Translations under genes and position numbers: made by a program
In this document: positions 7,644 to 14,982 of the stretch, piece by piece
Layout of the letters: every line of letters begins with the position of its first letter
How positions within the stretch are numbered: the first letter of the stretch is position 1
The notes under the pieces: model-generated
Databases searched by the model: none
Told to the model about the DNA's origin: nothing
Seen by the model: only the letters and a program-made list of their open reading frames with translations
Assembly (NCBI GenBank): GCA_021203685.1
Contig: JAJQAS010000179.1
Location: forward strand, 1-26,669
Reading direction: 5' to 3'
Source: Clostridiales bacterium
GTDB taxonomy: Bacteria; Bacillota; Clostridia; Oscillospirales; Oscillospiraceae
DNA: 26,669 bases

Positions 7644-7678
7644 AGCTAACAGCTAAAAGCCAAGAGCTAACAGCTAAA
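7644..7678 (+). repeat. Heptamer tandem array 3 (5 units)
   Basis: AGCTAAC, AGCTAAA, AGCCAAG, AGCTAAC, AGCTAAA. It is the inverted partner of the array at 7512-7539. Confidence 0.85.
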
Positions 7679-7855
7679 ACGCTCAAATGTCTGAGCAAAC
7701 GGGACAACCAGTAAGTAAAATTGATTCGCCGGATATTGTATCACAGATTTCCACCCGCTGCAATCGGAAAACCCGCATTTTCACGGATGTTCCGGCGGGG
7801 AGGGGCGAGGGACCGGTCAAAAACCGGCTTTTGCGCAAAAATTCACAAAATATTC

Positions 7856-7884
7856 TGGACAATCCATTCTGTCCGGGATACAAT
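7856..7884 (+). promoter_or_regulatory. Predicted promoter for the rhomboid-like gene
   Basis: TGGACA (7856-7861), 17-bp spacer, TACAAT (7879-7884), 45 bp before the TTG start. The 177 bp between array 3 and this site show only a small CCGGT/ACCGG hairpin with trailing T bases near 7813-7832. Confidence 0.65.
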
Positions 7885-7929
7885 AGGCCATGTGAACATC
7901 CAAAACCGAACCTTTGTGGAGGGGATCTC

Positions 7930-8808
7930 TTGAAAAGAATCAGCGCGGCAGTGGACCGCTTTTGTTACAATCACCCCAACTTCGGCATTCCCAACCTGAT
8001 GCTGGTGGTGATTATTGGCAACGTCATCGTCTACGTGATGGACCTGCTCAGCAGCTACACCTTTTCCAATGTGCTGGCCTTCATCCCGGCGGCCATCTTC
8101 CAGGGGCAGATCTGGCGGCTGGTGTCCTTTGTGTTTGTGCCGGAAAGCTCATCCAATGTGATTTTCTTCGCTATAACGCTGTATTTTTACTACTTCATCG
8201 GCACCCAGCTGGAGAAGTACTGGGGCACCGCCCGCTTCAACGTGTTCTACTTCACCGGGGTGCTGCTGTCCGTTATCACCGGGTTCATCATCGCCGCCTT
8301 CCACGGCGGCATCAGCTGCCCCTACGAGACGGCCAGCATCTACTATGTGAACATGTCCCTGTTCTTCTCCTTCGCCACCCTGTACCCGGATATGCGGGTG
8401 CTGCTGTTTTATATTATCCCCATCAAGGTGAAATACCTGGCCTGGCTGGATGGGGCGCTGTTCGCCATTCAAATCGTCCGCTACTGCCTGGCGGGGATGT
8501 TCGTCTATGCACTGCTGCCCATCATCGCCCTGCTGAACTACTTCATCTTCTTCGGGGCCGACCTGCTGGGAGCCGCCCGGCGCACCACCCGGCGGGTGCA
8601 GCACCAGACCAGCGCCCAGACCATCCACTTCAAAAAAGCCGCCAAGCAGACCCAGCAGCACAAGGGCTATCTGCACAAGTGCTGTGTGTGCGGCCGCACC
8701 GACCAGGACTATCCCGATTTGGAGTTCCGGTATTGCTCCCGGTGCGCGGGCTACCGCTGCTACTGCATCGACCACATCAACAACCACGTCCACGTCACCG
8801 AGGACTGA
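7930..8808 (+). CDS. Rhomboid-like membrane protein with C-terminal zinc-ribbon
   Basis: I place the start at the TTG at 7930 because GGAGGGG lies 5 bases before it and the promoter is just upstream; the reading frame is open further upstream but without support. The 292-residue product has about six membrane helices (roughly residues 22-210) with rhomboid-fold hallmarks: QIWRLVSFVFVP (60-71), then GTQLEKYWGTARFNVFYFTG (91-110). The catalytic GxSG serine motif and partner histidine are not evident; the corresponding stretch reads NMSLFFSFATLYPD. It is therefore probably a derlin-like or otherwise inactive member. The tail (about 217-292) is basic, then carries C251-x2-C254 and C269-x2-C272 plus C277, C279 and a His-rich end, a probable zinc-binding ribbon. 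A coiled-coil gene follows after 29 bp. Substrate and role are unknown. Confidence 0.82.
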   Translation: MKRISAAVDRFCYNHPNFGIPNLMLVVIIGNVIVYVMDLLSSYTFSNVLAFIPAAIFQGQIWRLVSFVFVPESSSNVIFFAITLYFYYFIGTQLEKYWGTARFNVFYFTGVLLSVITGFIIAAFHGGISCPYETASIYYVNMSLFFSFATLYPDMRVLLFYIIPIKVKYLAWLDGALFAIQIVRYCLAGMFVYALLPIIALLNYFIFFGADLLGAARRTTRRVQHQTSAQTIHFKKAAKQTQQHKGYLHKCCVCGRTDQDYPDLEFRYCSRCAGYRCYCIDHINNHVHVTED

Positions 8809-8837
8809 TTTTATCCGCCGAATAGGAGGCAATTCAT

Positions 8838-9413
8838 ATGAAAAAGGTATCAGGCAAAGAACTGGGAGCCAAACTGGTCAGCAAGGCCAAAGACGCCCTC
8901 TCCGACACCGTCAAGCGTTCCGAGCTGATGGCGCTCAACCGTCAGATGGACAAAGTGACCCCCGTGATGGAGGAGCTGGAGCTGCTGATGGACGAATATC
9001 AGGTCTGTGACCAGAAGCTCAAGGAATTGAACGATCGGCTGGAGCACCCCTCCGGGTCGGCCCGTCTGCCAATCGTGGCCCAGCTGACCCGTCAGCCCGA
9101 CCCGGCGGAGCTGAAAAGCCAGATCGCCGCCTACCGCACCATGCGGGCGGGGCTGGAGGGCCATATGCTCCAGCTGGTGCGCCACCAGTGCAAGGACTTC
9201 ACCTTTCTGGGCAGCTACCTGTACCCTGTGGCGGTTGGAGAGATCAGCCGCTGCCTGGAGGACGGCGCGGCGGAGGACCTGCACACCGCCGTCGGCCTCT
9301 ACGAGGACCAGCTGGAGCGCTGGCGGGAGACCGGCAGCGAGGCGGAGCGGCTGCGCAAGGCCCAGTGGCAGGCGGAGTATATGGCAAAGCTGCTCAAAAC
9401 CATCAACGAATGA
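8838..9413 (+). CDS. Coiled-coil protein of unknown function
   Basis: 191 residues, no signal peptide or membrane segment, with strongly charged heptad-like stretches: about 20-75 (SELMALNRQMDKVTPVMEEL and on) and 145-190 (DQLERWRETGSEAERLRKA). The middle contains two cysteines and LRHQ/FLGSYLYPV hydrophobic patches. I do not recognise a family. AGGAGG lies 8 bases before the ATG. It sits 29 bp after the rhomboid-like gene with no terminator between them and a strong terminator after it, so the two form an operon and their products may act together, perhaps as a soluble partner of the membrane protein; that is inference. Confidence 0.8.
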   Translation: MKKVSGKELGAKLVSKAKDALSDTVKRSELMALNRQMDKVTPVMEELELLMDEYQVCDQKLKELNDRLEHPSGSARLPIVAQLTRQPDPAELKSQIAAYRTMRAGLEGHMLQLVRHQCKDFTFLGSYLYPVAVGEISRCLEDGAAEDLHTAVGLYEDQLERWRETGSEAERLRKAQWQAEYMAKLLKTINE

Positions 9414-9421
9414 GGTACAGT

Positions 9422-9456
9422 ATCCCTGCGGCGGTTTTCCTGCCGCGGGGATTTTT
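9422..9456 (+). terminator. Terminator of the rhomboid-like operon
   Basis: ATCCCTGCGGCGG (9422-9434) pairs with CCTGCCGCGGGGAT (9439-9452) around TTTT, followed by five T (9452-9456). Confidence 0.85.
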
Positions 9457-9520
9457 CCTGCCCTGCCCGTTTGCGACAAAAACAGGGCGATTTTCCCGCG
9501 CATTTTTCCAAAACGGCCTA

Positions 9521-9549
9521 TTTACAAGGGGGAAACGCCGTGTTATGCT
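9521..9549 (+). promoter_or_regulatory. Predicted purF promoter
   Basis: TTTACA (9521-9526), 17-bp spacer, TATGCT (9544-9549). The leader of about 70 nt contains a small GCCGGGG/CTCCGGC hairpin. I see no purine riboswitch or clear PurBox. Confidence 0.65.
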
Positions 9550-9628
9550 TAAAGCAAAGAACAGGCAAACCGTTGCCGGGGCGCGTCTCCGGCGGAACGA
9601 TACCAGCCGGACAGAGAGGGACGAAAAC

Positions 9629-11002
9629 ATGGCGATTCACGAGGAATGCGGCGTTTTTGGCGTGTACGACCCTACGGGGGACTGCGCCCGCACCACCTAT
9701 TACGGGCTGTACGCCCTGCAGCACCGGGGCCAGGAGGCCTGCGGCATCGCCGCCAACAACAACCGGGACATCACCTACGAAAAGGACATGGGCCTGGTGG
9801 GGGACGTGTTCGACGAGGAGACCCTGAACCGGCTGGGCGGTACCATGGCGGTGGGCCACGTCCGCTACGCCACCACTGGCGAGGGGATGCGGGAGAACGC
9901 CCAGCCCCTGGTGCTGAAATACATCAAACAGCAGCTGGCGGTGGTCCACAACGGCAACCTGGTGAACACCGAGGAGCTGCGGGACTACTTTGAACACAAG
10001 GGCGCCATCTTCCAGACCACCAGCGACACGGAGATCATCGCCTATTCCATCGCTCGGGAGCGGCTGAACTGCGGCAGCATCGAGGAAGCGGTGAAGCAGT
10101 CCATGCCCTTCCTGAAGGGGGCCTTCTCCATCATCGTCATGTCCCCCCAGAAGCTCATTGCCGCCCGTGACCCCTGGGGCTTTCGTCCCCTGTGCATTGG
10201 CCGGAAGGGAGACGCGATTTTCTTCTCCTCCGAGTCCTGCGCCCTGGACAGCGTGCAGGCCGAGTACGTCCGGGAGGTGGAGCCGGGAGAGATCGTGGTG
10301 GTGCAGAACGGCGAAATCCGCTCCATCCGGGACAACTGCTCCAACCGGAGCCACCTGTGCATCTTTGAATATATCTACTTCGCCCGGTCCGACAGCACCA
10401 TCTGCGGCCAGTCGGTCCACCTGGCTCGGCGGAACGCCGGGCGGCTGCTGGCCCGCCAGCATCCGGTGGAGGCGGATCTGGTCTTTGGAGTGCCGGACTC
10501 CGGGCTGGACGCCGCCATGGGCTTCGCCGAGGAATCTGGCATCCCCTACGGAGAGGGCTTCGTCAAAAACCGCTACATTGGCCGCACCTTCATCACCCCC
10601 GACCAGCAGAGCCGGGAGGCGGCGGTGCGCATCAAGCTGGGCGCTCTGCGCAGCCAGGTGCAGGGCAAGCGGGTGGTGATGATCGACGACTCCATCGTCC
10701 GGGGCACCACCTCCAAAGCCATCGTCAAGCTGCTGCGGGAGGCCGGGGCCATCGAGGTCCATGTGCGCATCTCCGCGCCGGAGTTCGTCGCCCCCTGCTA
10801 CTTCGGCACCGACGTGCCGGACAAGACCCGCCTCATCTCCTGCCACTACAACGTGGAGCAGGTGCGGGACATCATCGGGGCGGACAGCCTGGGCTTTTTG
10901 GGCCTGGACCGGCTGGAGGACATCGCCCCCGACGCGAACTGCGGCTTCTGCAAGGGGTGCTTTACCGACGAGTACCCTATTGATATGCACCGTTACCGTT
11001 GA
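9629..11002 (+). CDS. purF: Amidophosphoribosyltransferase
   Basis: First committed enzyme of purine synthesis: PRPP plus glutamine gives 5-phosphoribosylamine, glutamate and PPi. The ATG at 9629 follows GAGAGGGA; the 457-residue product starts with a six-residue propeptide, MAIHEE, before Cys7 of CGVFGVYDP, the N-terminal nucleophile of the glutaminase domain. GLYALQHRGQEACGI and HVRYATTGE follow. The PRPP loop VVMIDDSIVRGTTS is at 349-362. Cysteines in CGFCKGC (438-444) and C-terminal FTDEYPI match the 4Fe-4S-containing, oxygen-sensitive Bacillus subtilis type, which fits an anaerobe. In many Firmicutes purF lies in a large pur operon; here it stands alone with its own promoter and a downstream terminator. 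Confidence 0.97.
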   Translation: MAIHEECGVFGVYDPTGDCARTTYYGLYALQHRGQEACGIAANNNRDITYEKDMGLVGDVFDEETLNRLGGTMAVGHVRYATTGEGMRENAQPLVLKYIKQQLAVVHNGNLVNTEELRDYFEHKGAIFQTTSDTEIIAYSIARERLNCGSIEEAVKQSMPFLKGAFSIIVMSPQKLIAARDPWGFRPLCIGRKGDAIFFSSESCALDSVQAEYVREVEPGEIVVVQNGEIRSIRDNCSNRSHLCIFEYIYFARSDSTICGQSVHLARRNAGRLLARQHPVEADLVFGVPDSGLDAAMGFAEESGIPYGEGFVKNRYIGRTFITPDQQSREAAVRIKLGALRSQVQGKRVVMIDDSIVRGTTSKAIVKLLREAGAIEVHVRISAPEFVAPCYFGTDVPDKTRLISCHYNVEQVRDIIGADSLGFLGLDRLEDIAPDANCGFCKGCFTDEYPIDMHRYR

Positions 11003-11017
11003 ATCAGCCACATGTTT

Positions 11018-11052
11018 TAGTGGCTAGTAGCTAGTGATTAGTGGCTAGAAAG
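11018..11052 (+). repeat. Heptamer tandem array 4 (4-5 units)
   Basis: TAGTGGC, TAGTAGC, TAGTGAT, TAGTGGC and a decayed TAGAAAG, starting 15 bp after the purF stop. Shifted by three, the unit is TRGCTAG, closely related to the NRGCTAA unit of arrays 2 and 3. Confidence 0.8.
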
Positions 11053-11113
11053 AAAATTTTCCCATTTAAGATTCCTCTTCTGCCGAATAGAACTGACACC
11101 AGACGACAAGCAC

Positions 11114-11179
11114 TGCCCCCCTTGCCTCCCCTGAAAGGGGAGAAGGGCCGCCGCCCTTAGGCGGTGGCGGAGGGGTTTC
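11114..11179. repeat. GC-rich extragenic palindromic element
   Basis: It contains CTCCCCT-gaa-AGGGGAG (11126-11142), then a second GC hairpin (CCGCC...GGCGG, about 11149-11165), then GGAGGGGTTT (11169-11178), which could alternatively pair with the first CTCCCC. I recognise this CCTCCCC...GGAGGGGTTT layout as a recurring intergenic element in gut Clostridia; no ORF is present. It may act as a transcript-end structure for purF. Confidence 0.65.
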
Positions 11180-11219
11180 ACGCCGAAGCGAAGGAAAAAG
11201 GAATCAGTAGACACGCCAC

Positions 11220-11253
11220 CGGGCTGCCGGGACCATCCGGCGGCCCGTTTTTT
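11220..11253 (+). terminator. Strong terminator downstream of purF
   Basis: CGGGCTGCCGG (11220-11230) pairs with CCGGCGGCCCG (11237-11247) with one G-U pair, then six T (11248-11253). It isolates the next gene from purF transcription. Confidence 0.85.
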
Positions 11254-11300
11254 GCGCGAGGCCGCTGCCCGCTTTTTCCCGCTACTCCCAAAATGTGCGG

Positions 11301-11329
11301 TTGACAGCGGTGTTGTCCTCTGATATGCT
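11301..11329 (+). promoter_or_regulatory. Predicted promoter for the phospholipase-D-like gene
   Basis: Consensus TTGACA (11301-11306), 17-bp spacer, TATGCT (11324-11329). Confidence 0.8.
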
Positions 11330-11377
11330 AACCTTATCTTTTTTCGTTGTATGGCTGCATATTCAGGAGGAAGTTCC

Positions 11378-12823
11378 ATGAAAGATCGCCGTTCCAAGCG
11401 CAGTGTTCCGGCCCGCGTTGCCCGGTGGCTGCTGCTGCTCTTTCTGCTCTATCTGGTGCTGGGGGCCACGATTCCCTTCGCCGCCCACCCGTCGGTCGGC
11501 GAGGACTACCAGGCCGCCGTGGCGGAGACGGACTACACCGGGGAGTCCCCCGGCGTGGACCGGGTCATGCTGCTGGAGGACAACGTCACCGCCCTCAACG
11601 AGCGGTTCCGCATGATTTCTCAGGCGGAGGAGCGCATCATCCTCTCCACCTTCGACTTCCGGGACGACAACAGCGGCACCGATATGGTGGCCCTGCTGTG
11701 GGAGGCGGCGGAGCGGGGCGTAGAGGTCCAGATTTTGGTGGACGGCTTTTCCGCCATGCTTCACATGGGTAGCCGGGACATCTTTGTGGCCCCGGCGGCC
11801 CATCCAAACGTGGAAATTAAGCTCTACAACTCCCTCCGCCTGTGGGACCCCTCCACCTTCAATGGGCGGCTCCACGACAAGTACCTCATCGTGGACGATG
11901 ACCTGTATATTTTGGGTGGGCGGAACACCTATGATTTCTTCCTGGGGGACTACCCCACCGAGAGGCCCAACTACGACCGGGAAGTGCTGGTGTGGAACAC
12001 TGGGGAGGACGTGGAAGACAGCTCCCTCCAGCAGCTGCTGGACTACTTCGACGAGGTTTGGAATCTGGACTGCTGCAAGCTCTACCGGGACAACGAGGCC
12101 AATCTGGAGAAAAAATCCGTCCAAAATGCCATTGAAGAGCTGGAAAACCACGCCCATGACCTGCGCATCGACTACTACGACAGCTTCCAGGAAGTGGACT
12201 ATGAGATCTGCACCTATGAGACCAACCAAATCACGCTGCTCTCCAACCCCACCAACACCGGCGTCAAGGAGCCGGAGCTGCTCTATGCCCTGACCGAGCT
12301 GATGAAAACGGGGGAGGAGTCGGTCATTCTCCACACCCCTTACGCCGTCTGCGACCGGGCCATGTACGACAGCCTGACCCAGGTGGCCCAGGCTGTCCCC
12401 GACTTCCAGATGGTGCTGAACAGCGTGGCCAACGGCGGCAACTACCTGGCCTCCTCCGACTACCTGCGCAACAAGGGCAAGCTGCTGGACACCGGCATCT
12501 CCCTGTGGGAGTACAACGGCGGCGAGAGCTACCACGGCAAGAGCGTGGTCATTGATGACAATTTGTCGGTCATCGGCAGCTTCAACTGGGATATGCGCTC
12601 CGCCTACCTGGACACGGAGCTGATGCTGGTCATCGACAGCGAGGGGCTGAACGCCGAGCTGCGGGGGTATATGGCGGACATCCAGTCGGACTCCCTGCTG
12701 TGCCTGGACAAGACGACTTACCAGCTGACCGGCGACGCTTCCGTGCCGGAACTGACCGGAAGCAAATCTGTTGCCGTTCACATTTTGCAATTTGTCACCT
12801 GGCCGATCCGGTTTCTGCTGTAA
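11378..12823 (+). CDS. Membrane-anchored phospholipase D / cardiolipin synthase-like protein
   Basis: The ATG at 11378 is chosen because AGGAGG lies 7 bases before it; an ATG nine codons earlier has no ribosome site. The 481-residue product has a basic N-terminus, one membrane helix (about 16-35), then an extracytoplasmic-looking domain with two HKD motifs: HDKYLIVDD (166-174) and HGKSVVIDD (386-394). Each is followed by the usual GG-R-N or G-S-x-N (GGRN 180-183; GSFNWD 400-405). Two HKD motifs make one active site in phospholipase D enzymes, and phosphatidyl transfer to form cardiolipin is a plausible activity. Typical cardiolipin synthases have two N-terminal helices, so only family level is safe. 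It stands alone. Confidence 0.88.
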   Translation: MKDRRSKRSVPARVARWLLLLFLLYLVLGATIPFAAHPSVGEDYQAAVAETDYTGESPGVDRVMLLEDNVTALNERFRMISQAEERIILSTFDFRDDNSGTDMVALLWEAAERGVEVQILVDGFSAMLHMGSRDIFVAPAAHPNVEIKLYNSLRLWDPSTFNGRLHDKYLIVDDDLYILGGRNTYDFFLGDYPTERPNYDREVLVWNTGEDVEDSSLQQLLDYFDEVWNLDCCKLYRDNEANLEKKSVQNAIEELENHAHDLRIDYYDSFQEVDYEICTYETNQITLLSNPTNTGVKEPELLYALTELMKTGEESVILHTPYAVCDRAMYDSLTQVAQAVPDFQMVLNSVANGGNYLASSDYLRNKGKLLDTGISLWEYNGGESYHGKSVVIDDNLSVIGSFNWDMRSAYLDTELMLVIDSEGLNAELRGYMADIQSDSLLCLDKTTYQLTGDASVPELTGSKSVAVHILQFVTWPIRFLL

Positions 12824-12843
12824 CGCCCAAAATCAGAAGTAAC

Positions 12844-12882
12844 GCCCACGAAATACCGCCTGCGTGGCGGTGATTCGTGGGC
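12844..12882 (+). terminator. Long hairpin after the phospholipase-D-like gene
   Basis: A 17-base arm (12844-12860) pairs with 12866-12882 with two mismatches, loop TGCGT. It is followed by ATCTTT rather than a true T run, so it may be a weak terminator or an RNA-stabilising hairpin. TAACGCCCA occurs twice just before it (12821-12829 and 12840-12848). Confidence 0.55.
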
Positions 12883-12992
12883 ATCTTTCGCGCCCGAAGG
12901 GAAGCGTCGGGCGGACTGCGCGCTGCCTGTCTGGATTTGGAATCATTTTGTAACTATTTGTTTCTATTTTGTAAATTGTTTTCACTTTTCCA

Positions 12993-13021
12993 TTGCCAAC
13001 CTTCCCGGAGTATGATATGAT
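12993..13021 (+). promoter_or_regulatory. Predicted promoter for the binding-protein gene
   Basis: TTGCCA (12993-12998), 17-bp spacer, TATGAT (13016-13021), 40 bp before the ATG. Confidence 0.7.
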
Positions 13022-13061
13022 ACCTGTGTTTGAAACTGAGCAAGCAGAGGTGTTATTCCCC

Positions 13062-14069
13062 ATGAAACAAAGAGGCATTGCAATTTTACTGGCCCTGTCG
13101 ATGGCGCTGTCCCTGGCGTTGACCGGATGCAGCCAGGAGTCCAGCATGATTATGGTCGGCATCGCCATGGCCGACGAGGCGTCCAGCAGCGAGGCCGGCG
13201 AGGCCATGCAGTCCGCCCTGGAAGAGAGCGGTTATACCGTAGAGCTGGCCTACGCCGAGAGTTCCGACGACCAGTCTTCGCAAATCAGCGCCATGGTGGA
13301 GGACGGCGCATCCATCCTCATCGTGGACCCGGTGGACCCGGAGGCGGCCTCTGAGACGCTGAACTCCATCACCGTGGACGTATCTGATGTGGCGGTCATC
13401 GCCTACCGGGACCCGCTGGAGGACGGCGCGGCCAATTCCTATGTGGGCCGGGACTACTACGCCATGGGCCAGCAGGAGGCGGAGCACCTGGTTGACCGGC
13501 TGCTGTTGGAGACCCGCAGCGACAGCATCACCCTGGAGATCGTAGCCGGGAAGGGCAGCAGCGCCGAGGAAGCCTTTGAAGGGGCCATGGACGTGTTGCA
13601 GTCTTATATTGACGCGGGAACGGTGGAGATCCTCTCCGGCAACACCACGGTAGAGGACTGCCAGACCGACGACGCGGCGGCCTGGGCGGAGGAGATGTTC
13701 TCCGGCCTTTACGCCGACCAGGAGCTGCGGGCCATCCTGTGCCTGGGCGAGGGCCAGGCGGTAGAGGTAGTGGATACCATCCTCACCAGCTACACCGGCA
13801 CCATCTATCCCGTGGTGACCGGCTCGGACTGCACCGCCGAGACCCTGGAGTATATGAGCAACAACCTGTTGGACATGGTGTCCTACTGTGACACCGACCC
13901 GGTGGTGGAGCAGACCCTGGCGACGGTGGAGATCATTGTGGCGGGGGCCACGGTGGACGAGGAGTACCTGCTGGACAACACTGCCGTTACAACCGAGACC
14001 TATCAGGAGCTGATGGTGGACAGCGGCCTCTACACCGCCAACGACGACGGCACCTTTACCGAGAACTGA
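13062..14069 (+). CDS. Sugar-binding-type substrate-binding lipoprotein
   Basis: 335-residue lipoprotein. The N-terminus has a signal peptide ending in the lipobox LALTGC, with Cys23 as the lipid-modified residue. The mature part is a type I periplasmic-binding fold like ribose/galactose-binding proteins: SQISAMVEDGASILIVDPVDPEA (here residues about 74-96, quoted in two overlapping pieces QISAMVEDGA and SILIVDPVDP), VAVIAYRDPL, then YVGRDYYAMGQQEAEHLVD, with later AILCLGEGQAVEVVDTI. These lines match the family where each round of 'residue at hinge, new domain' occurs. The ATG at 13062 follows AGAGGTG. No ABC permease, ATPase or two-component partner is adjacent, so it either serves a transporter elsewhere or has a sensing role. 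The very acidic mature domain is usual for such proteins here. Substrate unknown. Confidence 0.85.
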   Translation: MKQRGIAILLALSMALSLALTGCSQESSMIMVGIAMADEASSSEAGEAMQSALEESGYTVELAYAESSDDQSSQISAMVEDGASILIVDPVDPEAASETLNSITVDVSDVAVIAYRDPLEDGAANSYVGRDYYAMGQQEAEHLVDRLLLETRSDSITLEIVAGKGSSAEEAFEGAMDVLQSYIDAGTVEILSGNTTVEDCQTDDAAAWAEEMFSGLYADQELRAILCLGEGQAVEVVDTILTSYTGTIYPVVTGSDCTAETLEYMSNNLLDMVSYCDTDPVVEQTLATVEIIVAGATVDEEYLLDNTAVTTETYQELMVDSGLYTANDDGTFTEN

Positions 14070-14108
14070 TACACTGATACAACTACTAATACAACGAACT
14101 GCATCGAT

Positions 14109-14157
14109 ACGGCGGCGCAATTGCTCCTGAAAAGCGGCGCGCCGCCGTCTTTGTCTT
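14109..14157 (+). terminator. Terminator after the binding-protein gene
   Basis: Perfect 10-bp stem ACGGCGGCGC (14109-14118) with GCGCCGCCGT (14139-14148), 20-base loop, then a T-rich tail CTTTGTCTTT. The stop codon itself lies in an 8-bp direct repeat CTGATACA (14066-14081). Confidence 0.75.
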
Positions 14158-14163
14158 TCGCCC

Positions 14164-14192
14164 TTGCATCTTTTTTTCGTGAGGGGTATAAT
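14164..14192 (+). promoter_or_regulatory. Predicted nitroreductase promoter
   Basis: TTGCAT (14164-14169), 17-bp spacer, TATAAT (14187-14192), 35 bp before the ATG. Confidence 0.8.
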
Positions 14193-14227
14193 TACGTCAG
14201 AATCCATCCTTTGAGAGGTGTTTTGCT

Positions 14228-14728
14228 ATGGACAGTATTTTTCATCGCACCAGCGTCCGCAGCTACCAGTCCCGCCCTGTGGAGCAGGAGAAGGTAGAGC
14301 GGCTGCTCCGGGCGGCGATGGCCGCTCCCTCCGCCGGGAACCAACAGCCCTGGTCGTTTTATGTGGTCACCGACCCCGCCGTCAACGAGGCCCTGGCCGG
14401 GTGCAGCCCTTATGCTGGGTGTGCCAAGGCCGCGCCGCTGGTCATCGTTCCCTGTTACCGGGAGGCGATTTGCCGATACCCGGAGAATGCACCGCTCGAC
14501 CTGAGCGCCAGCGTGGAGAACCTGCTGCTGGAGGCGGACGAGCTGGGGCTGGGCGCGGTATGGCTGGGCATCGCCCCGCTGCCGGAGCGCATGACCGCCG
14601 TGGCGGAGGTGCTGCACCTGCCGGAAGGGGAGACCGCCTTTGCGCTCGTTCCCTGCGGCTATCCCGCCGCTGCGCCCAGGGCGCAGCAGGACCGGTTTGA
14701 TCCGGCGCGGGTGCGGTATGTGAAGTGA
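14228..14728 (+). CDS. Nitroreductase-family flavoprotein
   Basis: 166-residue FMN-dependent NAD(P)H oxidoreductase of the nitroreductase fold. The N-terminus has the standard R-T-S-V-R-S-Y (8-13) and the FMN-contact region AAMAAPSAGNQQPWSFYVV. The C-terminal half has LLLEADELGLGAVWLGIAPL, where the glycine-rich turn contacts flavin. The length is that of the short clostridial subfamily, which is usually dimeric with two FMN. The physiological substrate cannot be read from sequence; quinones or nitro compounds are only generic options. GAGAGGTG precedes the ATG. It is monocistronic, with promoter and a perfect-stem terminator. Confidence 0.92.
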   Translation: MDSIFHRTSVRSYQSRPVEQEKVERLLRAAMAAPSAGNQQPWSFYVVTDPAVNEALAGCSPYAGCAKAAPLVIVPCYREAICRYPENAPLDLSASVENLLLEADELGLGAVWLGIAPLPERMTAVAEVLHLPEGETAFALVPCGYPAAAPRAQQDRFDPARVRYVK

Positions 14729-14734
14729 AAAGTG

Positions 14735-14773
14735 CAGCAAAGGGCGGTCCTTGGGGCTGCCCTTTGCTGTTTT
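14735..14773 (+). terminator. Nitroreductase terminator
   Basis: Perfect 11-bp stem CAGCAAAGGGC (14735-14745) with GCCCTTTGCTG (14759-14769), followed by TTTT. Confidence 0.85.
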
Positions 14774-14846
14774 CCTGCAAAAAGCATCTGACTTTCTGAC
14801 AGATGAAGACCGCATGGTCAAAATTGACAAAACGAGAAAAAGAAGG

Positions 14847-14875
14847 TTGCAATTCCGGGAAGAGTGTGTTATAAT
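14847..14875 (+). promoter_or_regulatory. Predicted lactate permease promoter
   Basis: TTGCAA (14847-14852), 17-bp spacer, TATAAT (14870-14875). The leader of about 100 nt has GC hairpins (GCGCT/AGCGC near 14896; CGGCGGA/TCCGCCG near 14931-14945), which could affect expression. Confidence 0.75.
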
Positions 14876-14982
14876 ATTATGTCCCAGTGTTGAGGCGCTG
14901 CACGAAGCGCACCCTCTGCGCAGGATGACCGGCGGACTCCGCCGAAAAACGCATTTCCCAAAGGACAAGAAGGAGAAAATTT

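Noticed and set aside
7512..7678. CRISPR array
   Set aside because: Repeats are 7 bp and contiguous, without spacers, and there are no cas genes.
9550..9628. Purine riboswitch before purF
   Set aside because: The roughly 70-nt leader does not show the aptamer's paired loops, and no PurBox pair is visible.
11208..11216. AGTAGACAC near the purF terminator as a third insertion-sequence end
   Set aside because: Only 9 bp match the window-end repeat and there is no TGAT start or longer similarity; chance.
14066..14081. CTGATACA direct repeat as a fifth heptamer array
   Set aside because: The period is 8 bp with only two units and a different core, so I do not group it with the heptamers.
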